NCBI GenBank assembly: GCA_016285515.1
Contig: JAEEQW010000017.1
Location: 1 to 51,347 of the forward strand
Source: Bacteroidales bacterium
GTDB taxonomy: Bacteria; Bacteroidota; Bacteroidia; Bacteroidales; BM520
Direction of reading: 5' to 3'
Length of the DNA stretch: 51,347 nucleotides
How positions within the stretch are numbered: position 1 is the stretch's first letter; each line of letters begins with the position of its first letter. The notes beneath the pieces were generated by a model. The model was given only the letters and a program-made list of their open reading frames with translations. It was not told the origin of the DNA and searched no databases. The translations under genes were made by a program, and so were the position numbers. This document shows positions 7,707-16,896 of this stretch, one piece after another.

Positions 7707-8729
7707 ATGAGTTTATTGACACACAACAAAAATTTAAAGGGGAACAACACCTTTGGAATAGAGGTTATTGCAAGTCATTTTGCCGAAGTGGCGAATGACA
7801 TTGAAATAAGGCAGCTCACTGACAGTTATTATTATAACAAATGCAAGCACCTGATTCTTGGTATGGGGGCGAACATCCTGTTCACATCAGATTTCGACGG
7901 ATTGGTCATAAAGTCAAACATCAATCACATTGAAATCGAGAAGGAAGACCAGCATTTCGTTCACGTGAAGGTCGGTTCGGGTGTCGTATGGAACGATTTT
8001 GTACATTATGCACTGGAGCACAACTGGTATGGCATTGAAAATCTGGTAGATATACCCGGACTTTGCGGTGGTGCTGTTGTGCAGAACATTGGAGCCTACG
8101 GAGTCGAGATATCCAGTGTGGTGGAAAAGGTAAGAGCCTACCGCATGGACCCTCCACGTTCTTACATAGAACTGTCAAAAGATGAATGCAAATTCAGCTA
8201 CAGACATTCCATCTTCAAAGAACCCGACTACAGTAACAGATATTTCATCACTGAAATCACGTTCAAACTGCCAAAAGATTTTATTCCCAACATTGAATAT
8301 AAAGGTGTAAAACAAGCATTGGCGGAATGCAGAATCGGCAATCCGACCGCCAAAGGCGTGGCTCATGCCATTTCATACCTCAGACAAAGCAAGCTGCCCG
8401 ACTACCACAAAATCGGCAGTGCCGGCAGTTTCTTCAAAAATCCTATTGTCGTTTATGAAGACTACAAGGACATCATAGGAAAATACAATCTGACGACATA
8501 TCCTGTCAATGAGGAGGTTTGCAAACTGTCGGCGGCACAGCTTATAGAACTTGCAGGTTTCAAAGGAAGACGTAACGGTGATGCCGGGGTTTACAGCAAA
8601 CACTCGCTTATATTATGCAATTACGGCAATGCGACAGGAGAAAATCTTTTTCAGCTTGCATTACAAATAGTTGAGCAAGTCAATTATATGTTTGGGATAA
8701 AGCTCACGCCGGAAGTGATAGTATGGTAA
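7707..8729 (+). CDS. murB: UDP-N-acetylenolpyruvoylglucosamine reductase MurB
   Basis: A 340-residue cytoplasmic flavoenzyme that reduces UDP-GlcNAc-enolpyruvate to UDP-MurNAc with NADPH in peptidoglycan synthesis. FAD-binding segments are LGMGANILF (51-59) and GIENLVDIPGLCGG (109-122). The catalytic set is present: Arg166 in SYRHSIF, Ser241 in GSAGSFFKNP and Glu336 near the C-terminus. The length and the Tyr-containing insert fit the E. coli-like (type I) MurB. It is followed 12 bases later by the CyuA-like gene on the same strand. Confidence 0.95.
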   Translation: MSLLTHNKNLKGNNTFGIEVIASHFAEVANDIEIRQLTDSYYYNKCKHLILGMGANILFTSDFDGLVIKSNINHIEIEKEDQHFVHVKVGSGVVWNDFVHYALEHNWYGIENLVDIPGLCGGAVVQNIGAYGVEISSVVEKVRAYRMDPPRSYIELSKDECKFSYRHSIFKEPDYSNRYFITEITFKLPKDFIPNIEYKGVKQALAECRIGNPTAKGVAHAISYLRQSKLPDYHKIGSAGSFFKNPIVVYEDYKDIIGKYNLTTYPVNEEVCKLSAAQLIELAGFKGRRNGDAGVYSKHSLILCNYGNATGENLFQLALQIVEQVNYMFGIKLTPEVIVW

Positions 8730-8741
8730 AAAACGAATCAA

Positions 8742-10022
8742 ATGGTAACTAACGAACAAATAATCAATATATTAAAACAAGAGGCAGTTCCAGCGCTCGG
8801 ATGTACGGAGCCGGTCGCTTGTGCTTTTGCATGTGCAAAGTCTAAGGAAATTCTCGGTACCGTTCCTGAGAAAATAACAGTAGAAGTAAGCGGAAACATT
8901 CTTAAAAACGGAATGGGAGTCGGCATCCCGGGCACGGGGATGACAGGTCTTCCAATAGCTGCGGCATTAGGTGCCATCTGCGGAAAGACAGAATACGGTC
9001 TTGAAGTTCTTAAAGATGGCACTAAAGGCGATAATCTGGAGAAAGCCAAGAAGATGCTCAGCGACAATGCTGTACACATCGCCTTATGCAAAAATGCACC
9101 TGACATCCTCTATTCCAAGGCAACCTGCACTCACGACAAGGATTCCGTGACTGTGGAAATTCAAAAATCACATACAAACATCGTTAGAATCACCAAAAAC
9201 AACGAAGTGATTTTTAAAAAGGAAATTGTCAGCGAATCAGACAGTGATGAAGTCCGTGCCGAAACGACCATCAGAAGAATTTGGGATTTCGTCCATGAGA
9301 TTGACGTAAAAGAGATTGAATTTCTATTGAAAGGTGCCGAAATGAACCGCGAAATATCAAATGAAGGCATCAAGAACTCATACGGCTATCAGATTGGAAG
9401 AACTATGCTGAAGGGTTCTGACAAAGGACTTGTCGATGAAGGACTGCTGAACAAGGCTTTGATAATGGCCACTGCTGCATCCGATGCAAGGATGGACGGA
9501 TGTCCGAAGCCAGTGATGACCAATTCGGGGAGTGGCAATCAGGGCATCACAGTATATCTGCCTGTAGTTGCTGCCGCCGACCACCTCGGCTCATCGCAGG
9601 AACAATTGGCGAGAGCACTGGCGCTCAGCAACTTGGTGGCATGTCACATTCATTTCTTCGTGGGACACCTGTCAGCTTTGTGCGGCATAAGCATAGCAGC
9701 AACCGGTGCAGCATGCGGAATCACCTACCTCATGGGAGGTAACTACAATAAGATTTTAAACACCATAAAAACCATGACTTCCGATTTGACCGGCATGATA
9801 TGCGATGGCGCGAAGAAAGGCTGTGCGCTGAAAGTGTATTCTGGCGTTTCTGCTGCAGTTCAGGCTGCCATGCTCTCAATGAACGACATCATCACCGCCA
9901 ACGATGGAATTGTGGAAGACGACATCGAAACAACAATCAAGAACATCGGCAAAATAGGTTCAAAAGGCATGGAAAACACCGACAAGATGATAATCGACAT
10001 CATGCGCTGCAAGACGGAATAA
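8742..10022 (+). CDS. cyuA: L-cysteine desulfidase / serine dehydratase alpha-like protein (UPF0597, CyuA/YhaM family)
   Basis: A 426-residue cytoplasmic protein with the family hallmark ALGCTEPVACAFACA at 18-32, GNILKNGMGVGIPGTGMTG (51-69), TNSGSGNQGITVYLPV and the C-terminal GMICDGAKKGCALKV. The cysteines are the usual Fe-S ligands of this family, which breaks down L-cysteine to pyruvate, ammonia and sulfide, or L-serine to pyruvate and ammonia. Which substrate is used cannot be decided from sequence. The start ATG at 8742 follows murB by 12 bases and the pair is probably co-transcribed. It ends 2 bases from the convergent M23 peptidase gene. Confidence 0.88.
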   Translation: MVTNEQIINILKQEAVPALGCTEPVACAFACAKSKEILGTVPEKITVEVSGNILKNGMGVGIPGTGMTGLPIAAALGAICGKTEYGLEVLKDGTKGDNLEKAKKMLSDNAVHIALCKNAPDILYSKATCTHDKDSVTVEIQKSHTNIVRITKNNEVIFKKEIVSESDSDEVRAETTIRRIWDFVHEIDVKEIEFLLKGAEMNREISNEGIKNSYGYQIGRTMLKGSDKGLVDEGLLNKALIMATAASDARMDGCPKPVMTNSGSGNQGITVYLPVVAAADHLGSSQEQLARALALSNLVACHIHFFVGHLSALCGISIAATGAACGITYLMGGNYNKILNTIKTMTSDLTGMICDGAKKGCALKVYSGVSAAVQAAMLSMNDIITANDGIVEDDIETTIKNIGKIGSKGMENTDKMIIDIMRCKTE

Positions 10023-10024
10023 CA

Positions 10025-11743
10025 TTAATGCAAAAATTTCCGCTCATAAACAGTCGTGTTTCCGCACTTGTCTGTCACTTCTATTCTCAGTAAATTAGTG
10101 CCTTTTACAGCATGAGAGTCAAAATCGTATATCAGCACATCGTTTTTGGCATCATAATCCATGATTATCCACTCACCGTTCAACGTAGGAATATATTTGG
10201 AGATGCCTGATTTGTCATCTTTGATTATCACCCTCAGCTGTCTGACGCCGGTAAGGTCTGTTACAGCATCATCCTTTAACTTGCCACATGAAACCGAAGG
10301 CTTTTCAGTGTCAGCCATTACTGCAAAGTTACCAAAACCATAGACTGAAAAGTTAATCCATCCATCAACAACCTTACCAATAATCGGAGACCAGCCTGTG
10401 CTGGTTTCGGACCCCACATAAAGCTGTTCAGGCTTATAACCGTTTGTTTTCTTAGGGTCAAGTTTTATTGAGACAGAAATCTTTTTAAATGATGCAAGTG
10501 TCTTGTCTCCAATATGATATACTGGCGAAAGCAATCTTTCATCCTTCGAATTGGTGGTATAAACATCAAAGTCAATATTATCGAAAAGCGCATATCTGTC
10601 GGCCGAAACCTTGAGATAATCTGTTTCAATTTTATTGCTTTCATAGAATTTGAAATGGTATTCACTGTCATCATTTATGACTGCGTGTTCTCTTTCATCC
10701 CTTCTGATTTTAAACTCCACCTTCGATGTGTTGTCATAGCAATCACTGACAACGAAAGTCACCGTATGCACTTTATCGTCGGTAATCTGCACCAGTCCGT
10801 TATGTCCGGTAGGTTTCAGCAGCATGGAATTGTTATTCGGTTCAAAATACGTTTTATAGTATCTCGTTTTTTTAGTCTGATATGTAGGATAGTCAATTAT
10901 ACTGTTCACACATCTTCCCTGAAAAAATGAAGTCGAGTCAGTCTGATAATGGAAAATCAAGTCGGAATCAAAATAGCATTTCACAAAATAAATACCATTA
11001 CGGTTGCTAATGTTGTCCATAAGGTCAAAGGTTCTCACACCGAAATACACCTTGTCCTGAACCAGAATAGTCGAGGTATCGGCAAGGTTGTGCTTGTAGC
11101 AGTCGCCGTTGACGTCTCTGAACAGAGGTTTATTGTGACCATTGACGAAAGATTTCCCATTATATGGGAAAACGGCTATGCTGTTGATGCAGGGGCATCT
11201 GCCATCATTGACAACAAGGAAATTGAATTTTAAAGGATTGACAGGATATTCAGTATCAGTTTCACGTATTTCGAAATGCAGATGCGGACCGCCGGAGCCG
11301 CCGGAATTACCCGAAAGAGCAATAAAATCTCCCTGATTCACAACAAATTGGTCAGGTTTGAGTGAAATGTCGATAGCAAAACTTTTCTTTGAAAACTGGA
11401 CATCTCTGACATATTGGGCAATATCCTTTCTGAAGGACTGCAGGTGAGCATAGACTGTAGTATAGCCATTTGGATGAGCGATATAAAGGGCTTTTCCGTA
11501 ACCAGTGGGACTGACTACAATTCTTGCCACATAACCTGAAGCGGCGGAATATACTCTTTTCCCTTCCACCCCATCGGTCTTGATGTCAACTCCGGTGTGA
11601 AAATGTCCGGCACGCAGTTCGCCGAAAGTTCCGGACAAAAACGATTGCCCCTCAACAGGAGGCTGGAAATCAACCTTCTGCTGAGCGGCAATGTATCCGA
11701 AACTCAGGAACAGGCAAAAGAAAAGAAGAATTCTTTTTACCAT
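10025..11743 (-). CDS. M23 (LytM-type) metallopeptidase, exported
   Basis: 572 residues. Residues 1-20 are a signal peptide (ILLFFCLFLSFGYIAA). The LytM/M23 domain spans about 30-180 with zinc ligands His49 and Asp53 (GHFHTGVD), catalytic His100 (VYAHLQ) and HLH 154-156 (GGPHLHF). About 390 residues of predicted beta-rich, Ig-like sequence follow. All zinc and catalytic residues are intact, so it is likely an active peptidoglycan endopeptidase in the periplasm, although such proteins can also act on other targets or as regulators. It is 21 bases downstream of gcvT on the same strand, so read-through from the gcvT promoter is likely. Confidence 0.88.
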   Translation of the reverse strand: MVKRILLFFCLFLSFGYIAAQQKVDFQPPVEGQSFLSGTFGELRAGHFHTGVDIKTDGVEGKRVYSAASGYVARIVVSPTGYGKALYIAHPNGYTTVYAHLQSFRKDIAQYVRDVQFSKKSFAIDISLKPDQFVVNQGDFIALSGNSGGSGGPHLHFEIRETDTEYPVNPLKFNFLVVNDGRCPCINSIAVFPYNGKSFVNGHNKPLFRDVNGDCYKHNLADTSTILVQDKVYFGVRTFDLMDNISNRNGIYFVKCYFDSDLIFHYQTDSTSFFQGRCVNSIIDYPTYQTKKTRYYKTYFEPNNNSMLLKPTGHNGLVQITDDKVHTVTFVVSDCYDNTSKVEFKIRRDEREHAVINDDSEYHFKFYESNKIETDYLKVSADRYALFDNIDFDVYTTNSKDERLLSPVYHIGDKTLASFKKISVSIKLDPKKTNGYKPEQLYVGSETSTGWSPIIGKVVDGWINFSVYGFGNFAVMADTEKPSVSCGKLKDDAVTDLTGVRQLRVIIKDDKSGISKYIPTLNGEWIIMDYDAKNDVLIYDFDSHAVKGTNLLRIEVTDKCGNTTVYERKFLH

Positions 11744-11764
11744 AGTCGATGAGTCAATATGATA

Positions 11765-12880
11765 TTATTTCCAGAAAGGAGTTTTGGTGACCTTTGCCTT
11801 GAGTTGTTTGCCTCTGATATTGATAAACACTTCGTTTCCGAATTTGCAGTAAGGTTCGTCAATATATGCCATGCCGAGACCAACCTTGAGAGAAGGTGAC
11901 ATGGTTCCCGAGGTTACCTGACCTATAACCTTGCCGTTTTCATCACATACTTCACAGTGCTGGCGTGGAATACCTCTTTCTTCCAGAACAAAGCCTCTCA
12001 GACGTCTCTTTACGCCATTGGCTTTTAGAGCTTCCATCTTGTCTCTGTCAACAAAATCGTTATTGTCAACAAATTTGATTATCCAGCCAAGACCGGCTTC
12101 AACAGGACTTGTTGTATCATCGATGTCGTTGCCGTAGAGACAGAAACCTGATTCGAGACGGAGGGTATCACGGGCGCCGAGACCTATAGGTTTAATGCCG
12201 AATTCTTCACCGGCTTCAAAAACTGCCTTCCAAAGTTTCGGAGCAAACTCATTCTTTGCATATATCTCGCATCCGCCTGAGCCTGTATAACCCGTAGTTG
12301 ACAGGATAACATCATCCACACCTGCAAAAGTCAAAGTTTTGAAAGTATAATAGACCATGTCTTCAATAGGTTCGGATGTCAGCTTCTGCATTGCCTTCAG
12401 AGCTAAAGGACCCTGGATTGCAAGCTGGCAGTATTCGTCTGATGCATTCACGAGATCCTTGCCTGGGACAATATTGAACTCTGCTGCGTGTGATGCGCAC
12501 CAGTTATAGTCTTTATCTATATTTGCCGCATTGACAACAAGGAAATACAATTCTTCATTAAAGCGATATACCAGGAGGTCGTCAACAATACCGCCTCTGC
12601 CATTAGGCAGACATGAATATTGAACTTTTCCGTCAAAAAGGTCATAAACGTTATTGGTTGTAAGGTGTTGTACGAAAGCAGCTGCATTAGGGCCTTTCAC
12701 CCAAAATTCGCCCATGTGCGAAACGTCAAACACACCTACTCCTTTACGTACTGTTTCATGTTCGATATTGATGCCCTCGAACTGAACTGGCATCAAGAAA
12801 CCTGCAAACGGCACCATTCTGCCACCTGCTTTTTCTACCAACTCCTTGAATGCGGTAGTTTTTAATTCAGTGTTTTCCAT
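11765..12880 (-). CDS. gcvT: Glycine cleavage system T protein (aminomethyltransferase)
   Basis: A 371-residue cytoplasmic enzyme that transfers the methylene unit of glycine from the lipoyl H protein to tetrahydrofolate and releases ammonia. Clear family segments are GVFDVSHMGEFWVKG (49-63), GRGGIVDDLLVYR with the conserved Asp near residue 100, and GLGARDTLRLESGFCLYG. Length is normal. Other glycine cleavage genes are not in the window, which is common in Bacteroidetes. A perfect -7 element lies 37 bases upstream. Confidence 0.95.
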   Translation of the reverse strand: MENTELKTTAFKELVEKAGGRMVPFAGFLMPVQFEGINIEHETVRKGVGVFDVSHMGEFWVKGPNAAAFVQHLTTNNVYDLFDGKVQYSCLPNGRGGIVDDLLVYRFNEELYFLVVNAANIDKDYNWCASHAAEFNIVPGKDLVNASDEYCQLAIQGPLALKAMQKLTSEPIEDMVYYTFKTLTFAGVDDVILSTTGYTGSGGCEIYAKNEFAPKLWKAVFEAGEEFGIKPIGLGARDTLRLESGFCLYGNDIDDTTSPVEAGLGWIIKFVDNNDFVDRDKMEALKANGVKRRLRGFVLEERGIPRQHCEVCDENGKVIGQVTSGTMSPSLKVGLGMAYIDEPYCKFGNEVFINIRGKQLKAKVTKTPFWK

Positions 12881-12916
12881 ATCCTATCAATTTATAATTA
12901 TTAAACATCAAGATTG

Positions 12917-12924
12917 CAAAAATA
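12917..12924 (-). promoter_or_regulatory. gcvT -7 promoter element TATTTTTG
   Basis: A perfect TAnnTTTG on minus, 36 bases before the gcvT ATG at 12880. The surrounding sequence is very A/T-rich and no clear -33 is seen. Confidence 0.6.
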
Positions 12925-12956
12925 ATTATTTCTTATAAAAATTTAAAATTTTTTAA

Positions 12957-14276
12957 TCAATTTCCTTTTCCCATTGCCGCAAGCACCTTCTCAAGTTTCA
13001 TTCCACGAGAGCCCTTCAACAGCACCAGACAGTTTCTCAGGGGATGTTCCGCAAGAAACGCCAATGTCTCATCTGTCGTTTTGAAGGTATTGAAATTCCG
13101 CCCAACTGCAGAAAAGTATTCTCCCACGAGATAAACTTCCCTCAGATGCATCTGTCCGAGTTTTTCCACAATGCCGGAATGCTCTTTCAGGGTATTCTCG
13201 CCAAGTTCGAACATATCACCGAGAATCACGACCTTATTGTCAGCATCTATCTTGCCGAATGAATCCAGAGCCGCAGCCATGCTCGAAGGATTGGCATTAT
13301 ACGCGTCAGAGATGAATGTGACATCCCCGTATTTAATCACCTGAGAACGGTTATTGGATGAATTGTACGACACAAGGAAATCGTTAATCTGGCTTGTATT
13401 CACATCAAAATAAGCGGCAACGCAGGCAGCGGCAAGCATATTGGTATAATTGTACTGACCATACATACTGCTTTGGACATGATAGAGCGGCATTGACTCA
13501 TACCTCCAGTCAAACTTAACGTTGATGCTGCTGTTATCAGGTGTCCCACAACAATTCACATGAAATGACTTTTGAGGCGAACCATAGAATATCACATTTG
13601 AATCGGGTTTGTTCCTCATAAGCACCTCTGAATCGGAGTTGACAAACACAATACCATGTTTTGCTGCCACATGTCTATACAAAGCTGTCTTAGTCTCAAT
13701 TATGGTTTCCACATTGCCGAAACCTTCGAGATGAGCCACACCTATCGAAGTAATAATGCCGTAATCCGGGTCTGAAATACCGCACAACTGCTGAATTTCG
13801 TGAGGATGGTTGGCTCCCATTTCAACCACAACGAACTGGGCATCCCTTTCATCCACCGACAACAGGGTCAGCGGCACTCCGATATGGTTATTAAGATTGC
13901 CATGCGTGAAATAAGTTTTATATTTGAGCGAAAGTGCACCGGAGACAAGTTCTTTGGTCGTAGTCTTACCATTGGTGCCGGTAATGCCTATCACAGGACA
14001 CTGGAAGTGAGAGCGATGAATTCTTGCAAGTTCCTGTAAAAAAGAAAGGCAGTCATCTACCAAGTAGTAACTGCCGTTATCTATAAAGTAATTTTTATCA
14101 TCAACGACTGCAATTGAAGCTCCCTTTTCAAGTGCAGAAGCGGCAAAAGAGTTTCCGTTGAATGAATCGCCGGACAAAGAAAAAAAGATAGAACCTTTTT
14201 CAATTGTCCTGCTATCAGTAGATATCTTTCTATATTTCAAGAAGATATCATTATAAAAAGATTCTATCTTTGACAT
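12957..14276 (-). CDS. murF: UDP-N-acetylmuramoyl-tripeptide--D-alanyl-D-alanine ligase MurF
   Basis: A 439-residue cytoplasmic ligase that adds D-Ala-D-Ala to the UDP-MurNAc-tripeptide using ATP. It has the Mur ligase N-terminal STDSRTIEKGSIFFSLSG, the P-loop GTNGKTT (100-106), FVVVEMGANHPHEIQQL, the central SDAYNANPSSM and the C-terminal VVILGDMFELG. It lies 19 bases downstream of gldJ and is probably in the same transcript. From memory, the gldJ-murF pairing is also found in Flavobacterium. Confidence 0.95.
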   Translation of the reverse strand: MSKIESFYNDIFLKYRKISTDSRTIEKGSIFFSLSGDSFNGNSFAASALEKGASIAVVDDKNYFIDNGSYYLVDDCLSFLQELARIHRSHFQCPVIGITGTNGKTTTKELVSGALSLKYKTYFTHGNLNNHIGVPLTLLSVDERDAQFVVVEMGANHPHEIQQLCGISDPDYGIITSIGVAHLEGFGNVETIIETKTALYRHVAAKHGIVFVNSDSEVLMRNKPDSNVIFYGSPQKSFHVNCCGTPDNSSINVKFDWRYESMPLYHVQSSMYGQYNYTNMLAAACVAAYFDVNTSQINDFLVSYNSSNNRSQVIKYGDVTFISDAYNANPSSMAAALDSFGKIDADNKVVILGDMFELGENTLKEHSGIVEKLGQMHLREVYLVGEYFSAVGRNFNTFKTTDETLAFLAEHPLRNCLVLLKGSRGMKLEKVLAAMGKGN

Positions 14277-14295
14277 CTTCGAAATAAACTATTTT

Positions 14296-15816
14296 TTATC
14301 TTTTAGACTTAGTATTAGAAGCGCCTGTCTTATCCATAGCACATCTGAAACCTATGTAATTTGTAGCCACATCCTGGTGCATGTATCTTCTTACGCTCGG
14401 ACTGAGGTAATAAGCAGGGTCAACCCATGAACCGCCTTTATAAACGCGGGTCTCATCGGAAATAAGGGTACGCTGTCCGTAAGCGTACATCTTGTTGCTT
14501 TGTGCCTCGCCGGTGACTGTGGTATCAACATTAATCCAGTCGGCATTGTCAATCTGTGACAGTGCGTCACCGTCAAGATAGTTGATATTGTCGGCCTTAC
14601 GATAGTTTCTTCTGGTTTTGTTTTCCTCGATGGTAACATTTTCATATCTCACGTTGCCGAGTTCATCTCTTTCTACGAGATTGCCGTCAGCATCTCTTAC
14701 CTGTTTCTGGAAAACGTTGCCACGGAAAGGATTAAGGTCTGCCATATCCTCGAATGAGGAAGCACGATAGACATCCATAACCCATTCAGCCACGTTGCCT
14801 GCCATATTGTAAAGACCGAAGTCATTAGGTTCGTATGATCTGACAGGAGCCGGATACATGGAACCGTCATCGAGAGCTCCTGCAACGCCCATATAGTCAC
14901 CGCTATTGGAGCGGAAATTGGCTTTAAGAGTCCCCATCTTCTTACCGTCATTATTACGGATTGCAGTTCCGTCCCAAGGATAGATTCTGCGTTCCACAAC
15001 ATTGTTTTTGTAACTGTCACCGATAAGTCCGTATGCTGCATATTCCCATTCAGCCTCAGTCGGAAGACGATAGCTTGGAAGCAGTATTCCGTCTTCCCAT
15101 CTTACTGATCTTTCACCGGTTCCATTTGGATTGTTGTCAACGAGATTCTTGTTGACATTACCTATATAAAGTTGTGCGAGATAAGCGTCCGTTGTGAAAT
15201 GGTCTTCGCTTGTCTGTGCAGGGTCATGGTTGAGTATGCCTTCATTGACAAGAATCTGTTCATTCACACGGTCGGTACGCCATGCGCAATAATCCTTGGC
15301 CTGTGTCCATGAAACACCCACAACAGGATATTCTCTGTATGAAGGGTGACGGAGATAGTTTGTCACCATAGGCTCGTTATATCCCAAACGCGCACGCCAG
15401 ACAAGGGTATCAGGGAGTGCTCTGCGGCAGACCTCAGGATGATCGGCACCGTAAATGCGCTGCAGCCAGTATAGATATTCGAGATAATCCACATTGGCGA
15501 CTTCAGTTTCATCCATATAAAAAGAAGCCACAGTGACTCTTCTTGGTGTATTGTCGTTCTCTCCTAAAATATTATCACTGAGCTGACCCATCGTGAAGGT
15601 TCCACCTTCGATAAATACCAAACCTGGACCGGAAGCCTGTTCCTTGTAATTGTCAGCAACAAAGAAACCGCCATTTTCGGAACTGTTGTATTTCCATCCT
15701 GTTGACGAGGAATATCCGTTTTTAGAAGAGCCCTTTCTTGTTGAACATCCTGCAATAATCAAAGTGCATAAAACCAAACACAGAACAGAGATGACTGTTT
15801 TTTTCATTTTATTCAT
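14296..15816 (-). CDS. gldJ: T9SS/gliding-associated lipoprotein GldJ (FGE-sulfatase fold)
   Basis: About 506 residues with a lipoprotein signal (ILLxx-type core ending LIIAGC; Cys24). The body has the formylglycine-generating-enzyme-like fold: GLVFIEGGTFTMGQ, FYMDETEVANVDYLEYL, YPVVGVSWTQAKDYCAWR, YRLPTEAEWEYAA, NDFGLYNMAGNVAEWV and a C-terminal GGSWVDPAYYL...GFRCAM. GldJ, with GldK/PorK, belongs to the outer-membrane-linked lipoproteins that stabilise the type IX secretion machine; it is not thought to be an enzyme. A TTG allows an 8-codon longer frame, but ATG 15816 gives the normal signal peptide. Placement beside murF, a PorP-like gene, porU and porV supports the assignment. Confidence 0.88.
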   Translation of the reverse strand: MNKMKKTVISVLCLVLCTLIIAGCSTRKGSSKNGYSSSTGWKYNSSENGGFFVADNYKEQASGPGLVFIEGGTFTMGQLSDNILGENDNTPRRVTVASFYMDETEVANVDYLEYLYWLQRIYGADHPEVCRRALPDTLVWRARLGYNEPMVTNYLRHPSYREYPVVGVSWTQAKDYCAWRTDRVNEQILVNEGILNHDPAQTSEDHFTTDAYLAQLYIGNVNKNLVDNNPNGTGERSVRWEDGILLPSYRLPTEAEWEYAAYGLIGDSYKNNVVERRIYPWDGTAIRNNDGKKMGTLKANFRSNSGDYMGVAGALDDGSMYPAPVRSYEPNDFGLYNMAGNVAEWVMDVYRASSFEDMADLNPFRGNVFQKQVRDADGNLVERDELGNVRYENVTIEENKTRRNYRKADNINYLDGDALSQIDNADWINVDTTVTGEAQSNKMYAYGQRTLISDETRVYKGGSWVDPAYYLSPSVRRYMHQDVATNYIGFRCAMDKTGASNTKSKR

Positions 15817-15863
15817 TGTTATTAATTTTTTTCTTGTCAAACTATAATATTTTTTATTAAACT

Positions 15864-15871
15864 CAAAATTA
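15864..15871 (-). promoter_or_regulatory. gldJ-murF -7 promoter element TAATTTTG
   Basis: A perfect TAnnTTTG on minus, 47 bases before the gldJ ATG at 15816, in the short gap after the PorP-like gene. It suggests that gldJ-murF has its own promoter. Confidence 0.6.
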
Positions 15872-15889
15872 CCTTATTTTATTGTGCAT

Positions 15890-16798
15890 TCACCATCTTT
15901 TTCTATTCCGGTAGCCGTTATCATAGCCGCCGAAACAATATACGACGGAAATTTCATGGGCTCCGTGAGTTTTCACGCCAACTCCTCCGAACACGATATC
16001 GTAGGAATAGCGCAAATCAACACCCATCATTGTTATTCCACCTATAAGTGTCAGAGAATGAATATTTTTCATCATTTCATTGGTTAAATTGGCATTATAA
16101 CCAGCTCCAACTTCAAAACTCTGATACCTCACCACGGCACCTATATTCAGAAGGCTGTAACCATTCTGGCGTATAAACACCGCCGACGGTGAAACAACAA
16201 AATCATCAGAATCCAAATTGAAATTGGCTCCAGTCGAAACCACATACCTCACTGGGTTGTCGGCCTGGAGAGTGACGTGATCGGCACTTACCCCAACGTA
16301 AAAGACATCTTCCATGCAGAAACTGAATCCTACTGAAAAGTCAGGTTTTACAATGGTGGAGTCACCTACCGATTGATGATTATCACTCCAATTGTCAGGC
16401 AACGTTGCTTTGCTGCCTAAAAACTGGTTGATATTCAGTCCACCACCAATTCCAGCTCTCACGAAAAACTCATCCGCAACTTGCAGGTTATACGCATAAT
16501 AAAGCTTAATATCGTAGTAATTCTGAATCTTACTCGGCCAATATGCTATAACCTGGACTCCCACCCCGCTCTTCGCTGCCTCCAGATTCTGATCAAAGCA
16601 TAAATTCATTGTCTGCAGACCTCCCATAGAAGGCCATTGATTCCGATAATTCAAAGCCAAACGTGAACCTTCACAATTTCCTGCAAGAGAAGGGTTAAGG
16701 TACATCTGACAAGAATGATTCTGCGAGAAGCAAACATCCTGGGCACCCACCATCTGCGAGAAAACCATTAAAGTCACAACCATGACTATCTTCTTCAT
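15890..16798 (-). CDS. PorP/SprF-family outer-membrane protein
   Basis: About 302 residues. A signal peptide (MKKIVMVVTLMVFSQMVGAQ) precedes the PorP/SprF opening QDVCFSQNHSCQMYLNPSLAGN and LALNYRNQWPSMGG, then a beta-barrel-like alternation with VRAGIGGGLN and a late YSYDIVFGG. PorP/SprF proteins are outer-membrane components of type IX secretion; some paralogues serve particular cargo on the cell surface. This copy stands alone rather than with PorKLMN. A TTG at 16828 extends the frame by ten codons but overlaps the -7 promoter, so I start at ATG 16798 (ATG 16804 is also possible). Confidence 0.85.
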   Translation of the reverse strand: MKKIVMVVTLMVFSQMVGAQDVCFSQNHSCQMYLNPSLAGNCEGSRLALNYRNQWPSMGGLQTMNLCFDQNLEAAKSGVGVQVIAYWPSKIQNYYDIKLYYAYNLQVADEFFVRAGIGGGLNINQFLGSKATLPDNWSDNHQSVGDSTIVKPDFSVGFSFCMEDVFYVGVSADHVTLQADNPVRYVVSTGANFNLDSDDFVVSPSAVFIRQNGYSLLNIGAVVRYQSFEVGAGYNANLTNEMMKNIHSLTLIGGITMMGVDLRYSYDIVFGGVGVKTHGAHEISVVYCFGGYDNGYRNRKRW

Positions 16799-16817
16799 TG
16801 ACATAAATTTCGCTTTG

Positions 16818-16825
16818 CAAAAATA
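16818..16825 (-). promoter_or_regulatory. -7 promoter element TATTTTTG of the PorP/SprF-like gene
   Basis: A perfect TAnnTTTG on minus, 19 bases before the chosen ATG (16798). It lies inside the 10-codon TTG extension and so argues against that longer start. Confidence 0.65.
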
Positions 16826-16872
16826 CAATTATTCCTATAATAAAACATCTTGTTTAACGTTATTTTTTTACT

Positions 16873-16880
16873 TAATATTG
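16873..16880 (+). promoter_or_regulatory. -7-like element TAATATTG before the first PorU-like gene
   Basis: A 7-of-8 match to TAnnTTTG, 16 bases before the ATG at 16897. With the minus-strand element at 16818-16825 it forms a compact divergent promoter region. Confidence 0.45.
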
Positions 16881-16896
16881 CACCAAATTTCAACAG

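Noticed and set aside
14296..15816. gldJ read as a sulfatase-modifying enzyme
   Set aside because: The fold is shared, but the lipoprotein signal, length and position beside T9SS genes and murF fit GldJ.
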